DNA of 64,000 nt from Jiella pelagia. Its GTDB lineage: Bacteria > Pseudomonadota > Alphaproteobacteria > Rhizobiales > Rhizobiaceae. The stretch covers positions 131,501 through 195,500 of the forward strand of contig NZ_CP114029.1 in NCBI RefSeq assembly GCF_026898155.1. Direction: 5' to 3'. Shown piece after piece: positions 26,070-35,450 of the stretch (positions are counted from its first letter, which is position 1; each line of letters starts with the position of its first letter). The notes under the pieces are model-generated. The model was not told the origin of the DNA and searched no databases. It worked only from the letters and a program-made list of their open reading frames with translations. The translations under genes and the position numbers were made by a program.

Positions 26070-28112
26070 TCAGATGAGTCCGCGTTCCCGCCCGAAGGCC
26101 TCGATCACACTCCTCGACAGGACACGCCTCTCGACCGCGAGCCGGGCAAGCTCGACGATCACGGCGCGGTGCCTGACGACGAACATCAGGGCGTCGCCGT
26201 AGATTCTCCGAATGCGACCCTCGACGGAGACGCGATCGTGCCCGCCAGGCGTAAGGTGGCCTCCCAGGCCGAAGGCGCTTTCGACATTCGAGAGGACCGC
26301 CGACGCCTGCTCGAGGTCGGCAAACGCCCCGGCGCTGGGCTCACCGAGAATCACGTCTTCGGCGGCGCGGCCCGCGAGCATCGGGAGAACCCTGGCCTCG
26401 AGGTCGCCCAACCGACCTTCGACTTCGCGAACCCCAAGTCCCCGCACGTGCCCCGACATGCCGCCGCCAGAGACGAGAGACAGCGCATTGGGAACGTGGC
26501 CGCCGACGAGAAATGCCACGACATGCCAGGCTTCGTGGATCGCGGTCCGCCACAGCACCTCCCGCGGCCTCGTTTCCGCCGGAAGCGCCGCCGTCATAAC
26601 ATCCTGGCCGGTCACCCCCCGCTTCTCCCGCCTGGCCGCCCTCTTCGCCTCGCGGGCCATCCGGGCAACGTCCGCGCCCGAGATCGTCCCCGCCAAAGCC
26701 GTCGCGATCGGCTCAAGTTCCTGGGCGGCGACGTCCGGGGCGTGGTGCGCGAGGATTCGGAGCAACGCCGGCTCATCGGGCAACGCGATCTCGAACCGGC
26801 GGTCCAGGCGGCCGCTCCGGACGAGGGCGGGATCGAGGCCGTGCGCATTATTGCAGGCGCCGATCGTCACGATCCCCTCAACGCGGCTGATGCCGTCGAG
26901 GCATTCGAGAAGGCAGGTGACAATTGCCGTGTGCCAAGAGTCGTGGTCGGAATTTCCGGTCTGTTGTCGGCCGCGCACCGCATCGATCTCGTCGATGAAC
27001 AGGATGCAGGGTGCAACGGATTCGGCGGCGGCGAAGATGGTCCTGATCGAGCGCACGAGGTCGCCGAGATGACCCGTCCCTGCGGACTGCCATTGGGCGT
27101 AAGAGGTAGCGATCAGAGGGAGGCCGGTCGTCGCCGCCGCGGCTCGGGCGAACAGGGTCTTACCGGTCCCGGGCGGCCCGACGAGGAGGCAGCCCTTGTC
27201 GACATCGTCCCACGTGATCTCGCCAGCGCGGAAGGCGGCGATGTCGAGCGCGAGGTCGGACGCCCACATCGCGGCGGCGCCATAGCCGGCCAAGTCGTCG
27301 AGCTTCGGAGACGTCGGGCGCTGCACCTCGATCGCGGCGATCGCCCGCCGCATCTTGTCATCGACGACCTTCTTCCCGGTGCCCTCTCGCTGGTCGCGGT
27401 CGCGATTCCACGCGGTGACCACCGCCGATTCCGTTTCGCTGGCACGGTCGAGATCCGACTTCGTCTCCTCTTCCTCGGCCGGCTGCTTGTCCGCGGTGTC
27501 ATGCCGCTCGATCACGTCGAGAATCTCGACGATCTCGCCCGGAGCCGTCACTTGATAGATCGCAGTCGACAGATGGTGCGACGGAATCGCGGTGACGTCG
27601 CGATCGGCAGGCCAGCGCACGCCAGACCCCGGCCACCGGTCCCGGATCAGGGCGTCGACGTGAGATGCGGTGATGCGGCCGGCGTCGATCTCGACGAGCG
27701 CGAGTCGCTTGTAGATCTCCAGGATCTCGTCGTCCGGCCGGCACGTGAGGACGACATGACAGTGTCCCAAAAATGCGAGGACCGTGTCGAGCAGTTCCGG
27801 GCTGACGTCGCGCCGGACAACGCGCAGCTCCTCTCGGGAGCCCAGCAGCAGACGCGTCAGATTCGACATCGCCTCGCGCCAGCCCCCGTTTGCCCGGGCG
27901 ATGACGATGGCGTGGCGCTTTCGGTCCGCGACGACCGACCGAATCTTCGCGATCTCCCCGGCGTTGGCGGCGTCGATCAGCCATGCCGAGGGCGGGAAAT
28001 TGATCCGGTAGTCGTCGGGGGTGCCCTCGCCGTCGTCGTCGGCGAAATCGATGTCGTCAACGATCGCGGGGAGCCGGCGGTTGCCGACGAGGCGAGTGAT
28101 CCGGTGCGTCAT
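26070..28112 (-). CDS. Soluble FtsH-like AAA+ zinc protease of the island
   Basis: A 680-residue protein combining an AAA+ ATPase and an M41-type peptidase. Walker A GPPGTGKT is at residues 312-319, Walker B ILFIDEID near 370-377, and the arginine-finger region RSGRLDRR near 432-439. The zinc motif is HEAWH at 526-530 with the third ligand Asp near 599 in FADLEQAS. True FtsH has two membrane helices and a GYVG-type pore loop; here there is no membrane segment. Instead a 250-residue N-terminal domain begins HRITRLVGNRR and ends in a Glu/Asp-rich linker. It therefore looks like a cytosolic protease of the rhizobial FtsH-like group. A truncated paralogue lies at 17275-17703. Confidence 0.88.
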   Translation of the reverse strand: MTHRITRLVGNRRLPAIVDDIDFADDDGEGTPDDYRINFPPSAWLIDAANAGEIAKIRSVVADRKRHAIVIARANGGWREAMSNLTRLLLGSREELRVVRRDVSPELLDTVLAFLGHCHVVLTCRPDDEILEIYKRLALVEIDAGRITASHVDALIRDRWPGSGVRWPADRDVTAIPSHHLSTAIYQVTAPGEIVEILDVIERHDTADKQPAEEEETKSDLDRASETESAVVTAWNRDRDQREGTGKKVVDDKMRRAIAAIEVQRPTSPKLDDLAGYGAAAMWASDLALDIAAFRAGEITWDDVDKGCLLVGPPGTGKTLFARAAAATTGLPLIATSYAQWQSAGTGHLGDLVRSIRTIFAAAESVAPCILFIDEIDAVRGRQQTGNSDHDSWHTAIVTCLLECLDGISRVEGIVTIGACNNAHGLDPALVRSGRLDRRFEIALPDEPALLRILAHHAPDVAAQELEPIATALAGTISGADVARMAREAKRAARREKRGVTGQDVMTAALPAETRPREVLWRTAIHEAWHVVAFLVGGHVPNALSLVSGGGMSGHVRGLGVREVEGRLGDLEARVLPMLAGRAAEDVILGEPSAGAFADLEQASAVLSNVESAFGLGGHLTPGGHDRVSVEGRIRRIYGDALMFVVRHRAVIVELARLAVERRVLSRSVIEAFGRERGLI

Positions 28113-28222
28113 GGGGAAGCCTCCAGAATGGCGACGGCTGGGCCTCCATCGCCCGGGCTCGTCTGGAGATTTCTAGATATCAGAGGCTCGTTAAGGTCGC
28201 TTAACGAACTTTGTGAGGATCC

Positions 28223-28567
28223 TCAGATTTCGTCGATCTGATCGAATTCGCCGGACGCCGCAAGTTCGAGAATTGCGGATCTTGCAGCCTGCCTGGTCAA
28301 TCCATCGACGCGCATCTCTTCGTAGAGATTGCGGATCTCGTCGGTGAGTTGGCGGCGAAGGTCGCCCTGGCGTTCGAGCTTGCCGAGCAGCTTCGGGGGA
28401 ATACGGGAATCGCCGTTGAGCCACCGGGTGACCTGACGCATCGGGACGCCCGTCGACTGCTGGAGGAGTTCCGCGGTCGATCGCGGAAAGACCGCCTTCA
28501 CCAACGCTATGGCTTTCGCGGCGTCGTACGGGATGAAGTCCGGCTTGGGATGTGTGTCGTCGGTCAT
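28223..28567 (-). CDS. Small HTH regulator of the protease module
   Basis: A 114-residue protein. The central helix-turn-helix is STAELLQQSTGVPMRQVTRWLNGDSRIP, similar to Cro/C1-type domains, followed by charged helices (LLGKLERQGDLRRQLTDEIR). ATG 28567 has GAAGGGAGGCC in front, almost the same ribosome site as the 101-residue gene downstream. It is the first gene of the minus-strand module, 110 bp before the protease, and probably its regulator. A frameshifted paralogue in the same position relative to a protease fragment is at 17816-18165. Confidence 0.75.
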   Translation of the reverse strand: MTDDTHPKPDFIPYDAAKAIALVKAVFPRSTAELLQQSTGVPMRQVTRWLNGDSRIPPKLLGKLERQGDLRRQLTDEIRNLYEEMRVDGLTRQAARSAILELAASGEFDQIDEI

Positions 28568-28756
28568 GAGTGGGGCCTCCCTTCGCCCGGAATGGGATCG
28601 TCGACACAATGATACGCGACGGGTGCGCGAGGCTGAAGCCGGGAGCATTCGTTCTACGACGACCGATGACGACGGAAACTGCGGGACATCCCGAGAACAG
28701 ACCAGCACCAGCGGGAAGCTCAATCCCTTGCAATACAAGGAAATCCGAAAACTGGA

Positions 28757-28807
28757 CCCTCGTTCACACCGAAGGGGTCACAGGTTCGATCCCTGTCGCG
28801 CCCACCA
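28757..28807 (+). other. tRNA-Val 3' half remnant (integration site)
   Basis: The stretch ends with the T-arm and acceptor of a valine tRNA: CACAGGTTCGATCCCTGTCG then CGCCCACCA. Before it is the anticodon loop TTCACAC (anticodon CAC) and its 3' stem CGAAGGGG. The 5' half of the tRNA is absent and the first stem strand has a mismatch. It marks the end of an integrated element lying to its left. The rest of the 455-bp gap 28568-29022 shows no gene. Confidence 0.72.
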
Positions 28808-29022
28808 TCAAAATTAATGAGATACGAATAATCTGCGAATGGCTCGGCCGGTTCAACGGAACCGGCAACTTGCAAGACGCCGCCCCTCGTGAGCCGTGCA
28901 TTACAGGTCATATGCGCTTGACGGACTTGGCCGCCCTGCGGCGTTATGTCAAACAGCGCTGGGACGGGACCCATTATCGGCGTCCAAATGGGGCTCTGAG
29001 GCATTTCTGATGCTGCTCGCTA

Positions 29023-29950
29023 TCACGGCACGGCAACAAGCCAGGCCTGCAGCAGATCGATCTTGTCTCGGCCGTACATCTGGCGATTGACCATCTTCAG
29101 CTTCGTGGTCTGGCCTTCGACCTGCCCGTTCGACCATGGGGAGACTAGGGCGCCGCGGACGGCCGCATCGTCCTTGACGATACCCCTCGCGAAGGAGACG
29201 ACGAGCGTAGCGCCGGCGGATTGCAGCCACGCGTCCAGTTCGCCCACTGCCTTCATCCGGACCATCGCATGAAAGCGGTCAACGAGATCACGCACTTCCG
29301 CAAGCGCAGGCGCGCCGCCCTCCACGGCAGCCATCAGGATGGTGTCGGCCTTGCTGAGGTTCTCGCGCGATGTCGTCATCAGCCGCGCCAGGGCCCGGGC
29401 AGACGGCACCCTGCCGAGCTGCTTGCCGGAGCCGTCTTCCGAGCGGCGCCGGCGCGTCGCCGATTCCGTCACGACGCGCAGTGAGCCGCGGAAGCCGTGG
29501 CCCTTCAAGCGGCGCCAGAGTTCGGCGCCATTGCGACAACCGGCGCTCCACTGCGCGTCCAGAATCGGTAGGTACGGCTCGAGCGAGGCTCCGCCGGCTG
29601 CGGAAGACATCGGTTGTCTACCCTCGAAGGACCCGCCGCACGAGGCCTCGGCTGTGGCCGGTCCGGCGAACGATCTCCTTGATCGGAACGTTCTGCTGCG
29701 CCAGCGCCAGGATCATCTCATTGGTTAGTTCTCGACGCAGGAAGCTTTCGTATTGCAGGCGCTCCGCCGAGGTGGCGGGTCCGGTTCTACCGTTGTCGCG
29801 CCGACCGCCTGTCGGACCCGTGCTCATCGACTTGCGCACCGCGTCGAGGAAGGCGTCGCTGGCGTTCTCCATCAAGTGCCAGCGATCCGCCACCTGCAGC
29901 GCCTGCGGCGCTCCCTTGGTCATCGCCTCGCCGTAGCCCTTCTTCCACGC
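29023..29950 (-). pseudogene. Degenerate ISL3-family transposase
   Basis: A second, older ISL3 transposase missing its zinc-ribbon and first catalytic part. It begins near WKKGYGEAMTKGAPQALQVADRWHL and includes NEMILALAQQNVPIKEIVRRTGHS. It loses its frame after RRVLRG at about 29615 (one extra G in a run) and resumes as GASLEPYLPILDAQWSAGCRNG, ending in SPWSNGQVEGQTTKLKMVNRQMYGRDKIDLL. It is clearly diverged from the intact copy at 21760-23400, so it came from a separate insertion. Confidence 0.8.
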
Positions 29951-30789
29951 CGATTCCCAGCAGCTCTCACGGGAGCCGGCGTGGAGACGGTTTTTCCTGC
30001 AGGCTACCCATGTCGACATCTCGGATTCGGCTATTTTCAGGTCGCGCAAAGAGGACCGGCCGCCTCGTCGGCCAATCCGCGTTCCGGAAAGCGCATCACA
30101 ATGCCATATCCTCGATCGAAAGGACGATGGAAGCTGGGCTGCTCCGACACCAAAACCACTTCTGCGCTCCCTCGCCGGCATCGGCCAGCGCAATGCGTGC
30201 GTCCGGCATTCATCCCGGCCCCCGGCGCTCTTTGGCCAAGCGGGAAAATAATATACCGATCGGTAAACTTCAGCCTTGACCGTCGTTCTCGTCCGGACTA
30301 AATATTTCATACCGATCGGTATAAATACCGTTCCGAGACGAGTCGTAGTCGCCGCTCAGGCGATATGGAGACGGGAAGCGTGAAATGCGACCACAGATGA
30401 CACGGCAGCTTACGTAATATCTCCTGCGTCTGCACGGAGAGCGACACTGCGATGCGAGGCGGCACCGGGGCTAGCCCCCCCACCCGTGGGAGCGCGCGCA
30501 AGCGATTTGCGCGGCAATTCTAAAGGCTGAGATCGCGTGACGCGGAACTAACTGCCTTCGCTGAACCTGAACGCAGCCACACACCGACCGCTCGCGGTCG
30601 TGCCGGTGCATCCTCTCAAAAGCCCAGTCGGGACCCCCGCCTGTAGTCGGCAATGGCACGATGGATCGTGGGGCGAAGCCCGCGAGCGAGCACGCTTCTA
30701 ATCGGCCGCGCATACCCATCGCAGGTCGCCCTTTTTCGAAATCCGCGCTGGTTTCGCGGTCTTCAATCCTTCATTCGCGAGTATCCCAA
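29951..30789. other. Gene-free stretch upstream of the efflux operon
   Basis: Apart from the palindromes at 30254-30321, no gene is visible here. Short frames on either strand have no recognisable product and poor codon patterns. The left part probably contains the lost end of the ISL3 copy, the right part the leader of the efflux adaptor gene. Confidence 0.4.
30254..30321. promoter_or_regulatory. Paired TetR-type operators
   Basis: TACCGATCGGTA occurs twice, at 30254-30265 and 30310-30321, centres 56 bp apart; the second is extended to ATACCGATCGGTAT. Perfect palindromes of this form are bound by TetR-family repressors of efflux pumps. The surrounding DNA is AT-rich and promoter-like (ATAATATA, AATATTTCAT, ATAAATA). 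They lie about 470 bp before the adaptor start and next to the degenerate IS, which may have removed a divergent gene. Confidence 0.6.
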
Positions 30790-31980
30790 ATGAAGCAGAT
30801 CAACATTCGGCGCCTCCTCTGGAGCTCCAGCCTCGCTGCCGTGATCGCCGTCGGTGCGACCTCGGCAGCATTGAACGAACCGGAATCGGCATCTGCGACC
30901 GAAGCGCCGGCCGCAGCCCCCCAGGCTCTCGAGGTCCCCGTCGCCGAGGTCATCCCGCGGTCGGTGACGCTCTGGAAGACCTATTCCGGGCGGCTCGAAG
31001 CGGTCGACCGGGTGGAGATCAGGCCGCGCGTCGGCGGGGCGATCCAGTCCTTCCATTTCCGGGAGGGAGCGCTGGTGAAAAAGGGGGATCTCATCGCCAC
31101 GATCGACCCGGCGCCCTACCGCGCCGCCGTTGCGAGAGCGCGGGCGGATGTCGAAGCGGCCGAGGCGCAGGTTCATCTTGCGGCCCTCGAGGTCGAGCGT
31201 GCCAAGTCGCTCGTCACCTCACGTACCGTCTCGCAGAGTACGCTGGACCAGCGTTCGAGCGCCTACGATCAGGCTCTCGCCAACGCCGACGCGGCCAAGG
31301 CGGCGCTCGATACGGCCGAACTCGACCTCGGCTATACCGAGGTCCGCGCGCCGATCGACGGGCGGATCGGTCAGATCGAGGTAACCGAGGGCAACCTCGT
31401 GGCGGCGGGCCTTTCGTCGCCGGTCCTGACCACCATGGTTTCAGTCGATCCGATCTATGCCGGCTTCGACGTCAATGCGAGCGACGTCGCCGAGATCCTG
31501 TCCGCACTGCCCGAACAGGACGGCCCGCTTCCCGCCTATGGCGACATCCCGGTCGAGGTCCAACGCTTCGACGCCGCTGGAGCACAGGCGGCCGTGCGCG
31601 GACATGTCCAGCTCATCGGCAACGAGGTCGATTCCGAGAGCGGCACCTTGCGGATCAGGGCCTCGATCGACAATCCCAAGGGTTCGCTCATCCCCGGCGA
31701 GTTCGTCCGCATCCGGCTCGGCCAGCCCAAGCCGCGGGACGAGCTGTTGATCAGCGAGCGGGCCGTCGGCACGGATCAGGACCGCAAATACGTGCTCGTC
31801 GTCGGCAAGGACCACAAGGTCGAATACCGCACCATCGAACTCGGCGCCTCGGTCGACGGACTGCGTGTGGTTTCCGCCGGCCTGAAGCCCGGCGAGCAGA
31901 TCGTCACGGAGGGCATTCAGTCTCTCGTCCCCGGGACGCTCGTCGATCCGGAACCCGTCGCGCTGGCCTCCACCCAGTAA
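30790..31980 (+). CDS. RND efflux periplasmic adaptor (AcrA/MexA type)
   Basis: A 396-residue membrane-fusion protein. The N-terminal signal anchor is MKQINIRRLLWSSSLAAVIAVG. The barrel-sandwich halves have YSGRLEAVDRVEIRPRVGGAIQSFHFREGALVKKGDLI and LGYTEVRAPIDGRIGQIEV. A helical hairpin of about 80 residues (VARARADVEAAEAQVHL ...) lies between them, then a beta-barrel and the membrane-proximal domain. ATG 30790 is chosen because it starts the signal peptide; the in-frame upstream stretch has no such feature. It would link the inner-membrane pump at 32141 to an outer-membrane channel, which is not encoded here. Confidence 0.93.
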   Translation: MKQINIRRLLWSSSLAAVIAVGATSAALNEPESASATEAPAAAPQALEVPVAEVIPRSVTLWKTYSGRLEAVDRVEIRPRVGGAIQSFHFREGALVKKGDLIATIDPAPYRAAVARARADVEAAEAQVHLAALEVERAKSLVTSRTVSQSTLDQRSSAYDQALANADAAKAALDTAELDLGYTEVRAPIDGRIGQIEVTEGNLVAAGLSSPVLTTMVSVDPIYAGFDVNASDVAEILSALPEQDGPLPAYGDIPVEVQRFDAAGAQAAVRGHVQLIGNEVDSESGTLRIRASIDNPKGSLIPGEFVRIRLGQPKPRDELLISERAVGTDQDRKYVLVVGKDHKVEYRTIELGASVDGLRVVSAGLKPGEQIVTEGIQSLVPGTLVDPEPVALASTQ

Positions 31981-31993
31981 GCCCGCGACGGCA

Positions 31994-32033
31994 GAAGACG
32001 GCCCGGCTCGCCCCCGACTGCCGGGCCGTCTTC
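31994..32033 (+). terminator. 14-bp hairpin between adaptor and pump genes
   Basis: GAAGACGGCCCGGC at 31994-32007 pairs perfectly with GCCGGGCCGTCTTC at 32020-32033 across a 12-base loop. Only CCCC follows, so termination would be partial at best. It lies 13 bp after the adaptor stop within the 160-bp gap and could adjust the ratio of adaptor to pump. Confidence 0.5.
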
Positions 32034-32140
32034 CCCAGCCGAGCCTCGACACTTCCCACACGTCGTCACGACGCCTGCTTGGCCGGGCGCGGGCGGTCCA
32101 TTGCCGCCGCGCCCTCACCGGCGATCCGGAGAGACTTGCC

Positions 32141-35100
32141 GTGAACATCTCGAAGTTCTTCATCGATCGCCCAGTTTTTGCCGGCGTCTTGTCGGTGCTC
32201 ATCGTGATCTGCGGCCTGCTCGGCATGCAGGCGCTGCCGATTTCCGAATATCCGGAAGTCGTGCCGCCCTCGATCGTCGTGCGCGCCGCCTATCCCGGCG
32301 CCAATCCCAAGGTCATCGCCGAGACGGTGGCAACGCCGATCGAGGAGGAGATCAACGGCGTCGAGGGCATGCTCTACATGTCCAGCCAGGCAACCGCCGA
32401 CGGCGCGCTGACCTTGACCGTCACCTTTGCCCTCGGCACCGACCCGGACAAGGCGCAGCAGCTCGTCCAGAACCGGGTGAGCCAGGCCGAGCCCCGGCTT
32501 CCGGAAGAGGTCCGCGCGCTCGGCATCACCACCAAGAAGAGTTCGCCCGACCTGATGATGGTGGTCCACCTCGTCTCGCCGGACGGGCGCTACGACATCA
32601 AATACCTGCGCAACTACGCCGTCATCAACGTCAAGGACCGACTGGCCCAGATATCCGGCGTCGGCGACGTTCAGGTGTTCGGCTCGGGTGACTATGCCAT
32701 GCGCATCTGGCTCGACCCGCAGAAGGTCGCGGAAGTCGGCATGTCGGCGAGCGACGTCGTTGCGGCGATCCGCGAGCAGAACGTCCAAGCCGCGGCTGGC
32801 CAGATCGGCGCGCCGCCCGCCGATAGCAATGTCGAACTGCAGCTGTCGGTCAATGCCGAAGGCCGGCTGAACACGCCGGAAGCCTTCGGCGACATCATCG
32901 TCAAGACCGCCGCGAACGGCGCTGTCGTCCGACTGCGCGACGTCGCGCGCGTCGAACTCGGCGTCTCTGGCTATTCCCTGCGCTCGCTCCTCAGCGGCAA
33001 GCCGGCCGTCGCCCTGCCGATCTTCCAGTCCCCCGGCTCCAATGCCATCGCCGTCTCCGACGCGATCCATCAGACGATGGACGAGTTGCAGGCCAACATG
33101 CCGCAGGGCGTCAAATACGAGATCGTCTACGACACGACGCAGTTTGTGCGCGCCTCGATCGAGGCAGTCATCCACACGCTGCTAGAGGCGGTGGTGCTGG
33201 TCGTCATCGTCGTCATCGTCTTCCTGCAGACCTGGCGCGCCTCTATCATCCCCCTGATCGCCGTGCCGGTCTCGATCGTCGGCACCTTCGGGGCGCTCTA
33301 CGCGCTGGGCTTCTCGATCAATGCGCTCAGCCTGTTCGGGCTCGTGCTGGCCATCGGCATCGTCGTCGACGACGCCATCGTCGTCGTCGAGAACGTCGAG
33401 CGCAATATCGAGGAAGGTCTCGCGCCACGCGAGGCGACCTATAAGGCGATGCGCGAGGTCTCCGGCCCGATCATCGCCATCGCGCTGGTGCTCGTCGCCG
33501 TCTTCGTGCCGCTGGCCTTCATCTCCGGCCTGACCGGGCAGTTCTATCGTCAGTTCGCCGTGACGATCGCGATCTCGACGGTGATCTCGGCGATCAATTC
33601 GCTGACGCTTTCGCCAGCGCTCGCCGCGCTGCTCCTGAAGGGCCATGGCGCCAGGAAAGACTTCCTGACCCGGGCGATGGACTTCGTCTTCGGCTGGTTC
33701 TTCCGCGGCTTCAACCGGGCCTTCGGCTACGGCTCGCGCAAATACGGCAACTCCGTCGGGCGGCTGTTCTCCCGCAAGACCATCGTCATGGGCGTCTATC
33801 TCCTCCTCGTCGGCGCGACCGTCTTCATGTTCAATCAGGTACCGGGCGGCTTCGTGCCGGGACAGGACAAGGGCTATCTCGTCGGCTTCGCCCAGCTCTC
33901 CGACGGCGCCAGCCTCGACCGCACCGAGAAGGTCATCCGGCAGATGGACGCGATCGCCCTGAAGCAGCCGGGCGCCACCGACACCGTCTCCTTCCCCGGC
34001 CTGTCGATCAACGGCTTCACCAACTCCTCCAGCGCCGGTGTCGTCTTCGTCACCGAGGCACCGTTCGAGGAGCGCGAGGGCCTGCCCGGCGGTGCCATCG
34101 CCGGGGCCCTCAACCAGCAATATGCCGGCATCCGCGAGGCGACGATCGCCATGTTCCCGCCGCCGCCCGTCCAGGGCCTCGGCACCATCGGCGGCTTCAA
34201 ACTGCAGCTCGAAGACCGTGCCGGCCTCGGCTACGAGGCGCTGAGCAGTGCCACCAACGCCTTCCTGGCGAAGGCCCGGCAGGCGCCGGAACTCGCCGGG
34301 ATGTTTTCCAGCTACCGCATCTCGGTGCCGCAGCTCTTCGCCGATCTCGACCGCACCAAGGCGCATCAGCTCGGCGTCTCGGTGACCGACGTCTTCGACA
34401 CGCTGCAGATCTATCTGGGGTCGCTCTATGTCAACGACTTCAACGCCTTCGGCCGCACCTATTCGGTGCGCGTCCAGGCCGATGCCCGCGATCGCAGCCA
34501 GCCCGACGACATCGCCCGGCTGAAGGTGCGTTCCGCCAATGGTGCGATGGTGCCGCTGTCGGCACTGATGACGATCAAGCCATCCGCCGGGCCGGAGCTT
34601 GCCAGCCGCTACAACGGCTTTCTCGCCGCCGACATCAATGGCGGCGCGGCGCCCGGCTATTCCTCGGGCGAAGCCCAGGCGGCGGTGGAGCGCGTCGCCT
34701 CCGAGACGCTGCCCAAGGGCATCGGCTTCGAATGGACCGACCTCACCTACCAGCAGATCATCGCCGGCAACTCGGGGCTCATCGTCTTCCCGCTGGCCGT
34801 GTTCCTGGTCTTCCTGGTGCTCGCGGCCCAGTATGAGAGCCTGACGCTGCCGTTCGCGATCATCATGATCGTCCCGACGGGGATCCTCGCCGCGCTGATC
34901 GGCGTGTGGCTCGACCATGGCGACAACAACATCTTCACCCAGATCGGCTTCATCGTCCTGGTCGGCCTGTCGGCGAAGAACGCCATCCTGATCGTCGAGT
35001 TCGCCAGAGACCTCGAAATGTCCGGCATGGAGACCCGGAAGGCGGCGGTCGAGGCGAGCCGCCTGCGCCTGCGACCGATCCTGATGACCTCGATCGCCTT

Positions 35101-35320
35101 CATCATGGGTGTCGTGCCGCTGGTGCTGTCGACCGGCCCCGGCGCCGAGATGCGCGCGGCCATGGGCGTCGCGGTTTTTTCCGGCATGCTCGGCGTCACG
35201 ATCTTCGGCATCTTCCTGACGCCGGTCTTCTACGTCCTGGTGCGCAAACTGGCCGGCAACCGGCCGCTGACGCGGGTTGCCGAGCCGGCCCCGTCCGATG
35301 CCCCCATGATTCATTCCTGA
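32141..35320 (+). CDS. RND multidrug efflux pump (HAE-1 type)
   Basis: A 1059-residue inner-membrane proton/drug antiporter. The N-terminus MNISKFFIDRPVFAGVLSVLIVICGLLGM is typical. The proton-relay aspartates are in LVLAIGIVVDDAIVVVENVERN (TM4), and the matching TM10 lysine is in VGLSAKNAILIVEFARDLE. Two large periplasmic loops follow TM1 and TM7, with GFVPGQDKGYLVGFAQL in the second half. TM11-12 contain IAFIMGVVPLVLSTGPGAEMRAAMG. It is complete and intact, and belongs with the adaptor upstream and the TetR gene downstream. Confidence 0.95.
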   Translation: MNISKFFIDRPVFAGVLSVLIVICGLLGMQALPISEYPEVVPPSIVVRAAYPGANPKVIAETVATPIEEEINGVEGMLYMSSQATADGALTLTVTFALGTDPDKAQQLVQNRVSQAEPRLPEEVRALGITTKKSSPDLMMVVHLVSPDGRYDIKYLRNYAVINVKDRLAQISGVGDVQVFGSGDYAMRIWLDPQKVAEVGMSASDVVAAIREQNVQAAAGQIGAPPADSNVELQLSVNAEGRLNTPEAFGDIIVKTAANGAVVRLRDVARVELGVSGYSLRSLLSGKPAVALPIFQSPGSNAIAVSDAIHQTMDELQANMPQGVKYEIVYDTTQFVRASIEAVIHTLLEAVVLVVIVVIVFLQTWRASIIPLIAVPVSIVGTFGALYALGFSINALSLFGLVLAIGIVVDDAIVVVENVERNIEEGLAPREATYKAMREVSGPIIAIALVLVAVFVPLAFISGLTGQFYRQFAVTIAISTVISAINSLTLSPALAALLLKGHGARKDFLTRAMDFVFGWFFRGFNRAFGYGSRKYGNSVGRLFSRKTIVMGVYLLLVGATVFMFNQVPGGFVPGQDKGYLVGFAQLSDGASLDRTEKVIRQMDAIALKQPGATDTVSFPGLSINGFTNSSSAGVVFVTEAPFEEREGLPGGAIAGALNQQYAGIREATIAMFPPPPVQGLGTIGGFKLQLEDRAGLGYEALSSATNAFLAKARQAPELAGMFSSYRISVPQLFADLDRTKAHQLGVSVTDVFDTLQIYLGSLYVNDFNAFGRTYSVRVQADARDRSQPDDIARLKVRSANGAMVPLSALMTIKPSAGPELASRYNGFLAADINGGAAPGYSSGEAQAAVERVASETLPKGIGFEWTDLTYQQIIAGNSGLIVFPLAVFLVFLVLAAQYESLTLPFAIIMIVPTGILAALIGVWLDHGDNNIFTQIGFIVLVGLSAKNAILIVEFARDLEMSGMETRKAAVEASRLRLRPILMTSIAFIMGVVPLVLSTGPGAEMRAAMGVAVFSGMLGVTIFGIFLTPVFYVLVRKLAGNRPLTRVAEPAPSDAPMIHS

Positions 35321-35450
35321 GACGGAGCCATCGCCTTCCGGCGGCCGTCACATGGACGACGCAAACCATGGGATGTTTTGTAAATTCAGGGGAATTCCTA
35401 CATTATGCCGAACCGCACGACATAAGAAACGGACCACCGGGAGAAACGAC

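Noticed and set aside
25738..28567. The island operon as a classical toxin-antitoxin pair
   Set aside because: The 101-residue protein has a weak ribbon-helix-helix look, but its partners are a 680-residue protease and a phosphoesterase with full catalytic motifs, not a small toxin.
18352..28807. The tRNA-like stretches as functional tRNA genes
   Set aside because: Both lack the 5' half (acceptor strand and D-arm), so they cannot fold into a tRNA. They are kept as attachment-site remnants.
33182..35314. 710-residue open frame on the strand opposite the RND pump
   Set aside because: It mirrors the pump gene codon by codon, is low-complexity and rich in Asp, Glu, Arg and His, and has no domain. 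It is a shadow frame caused by high GC at third positions.
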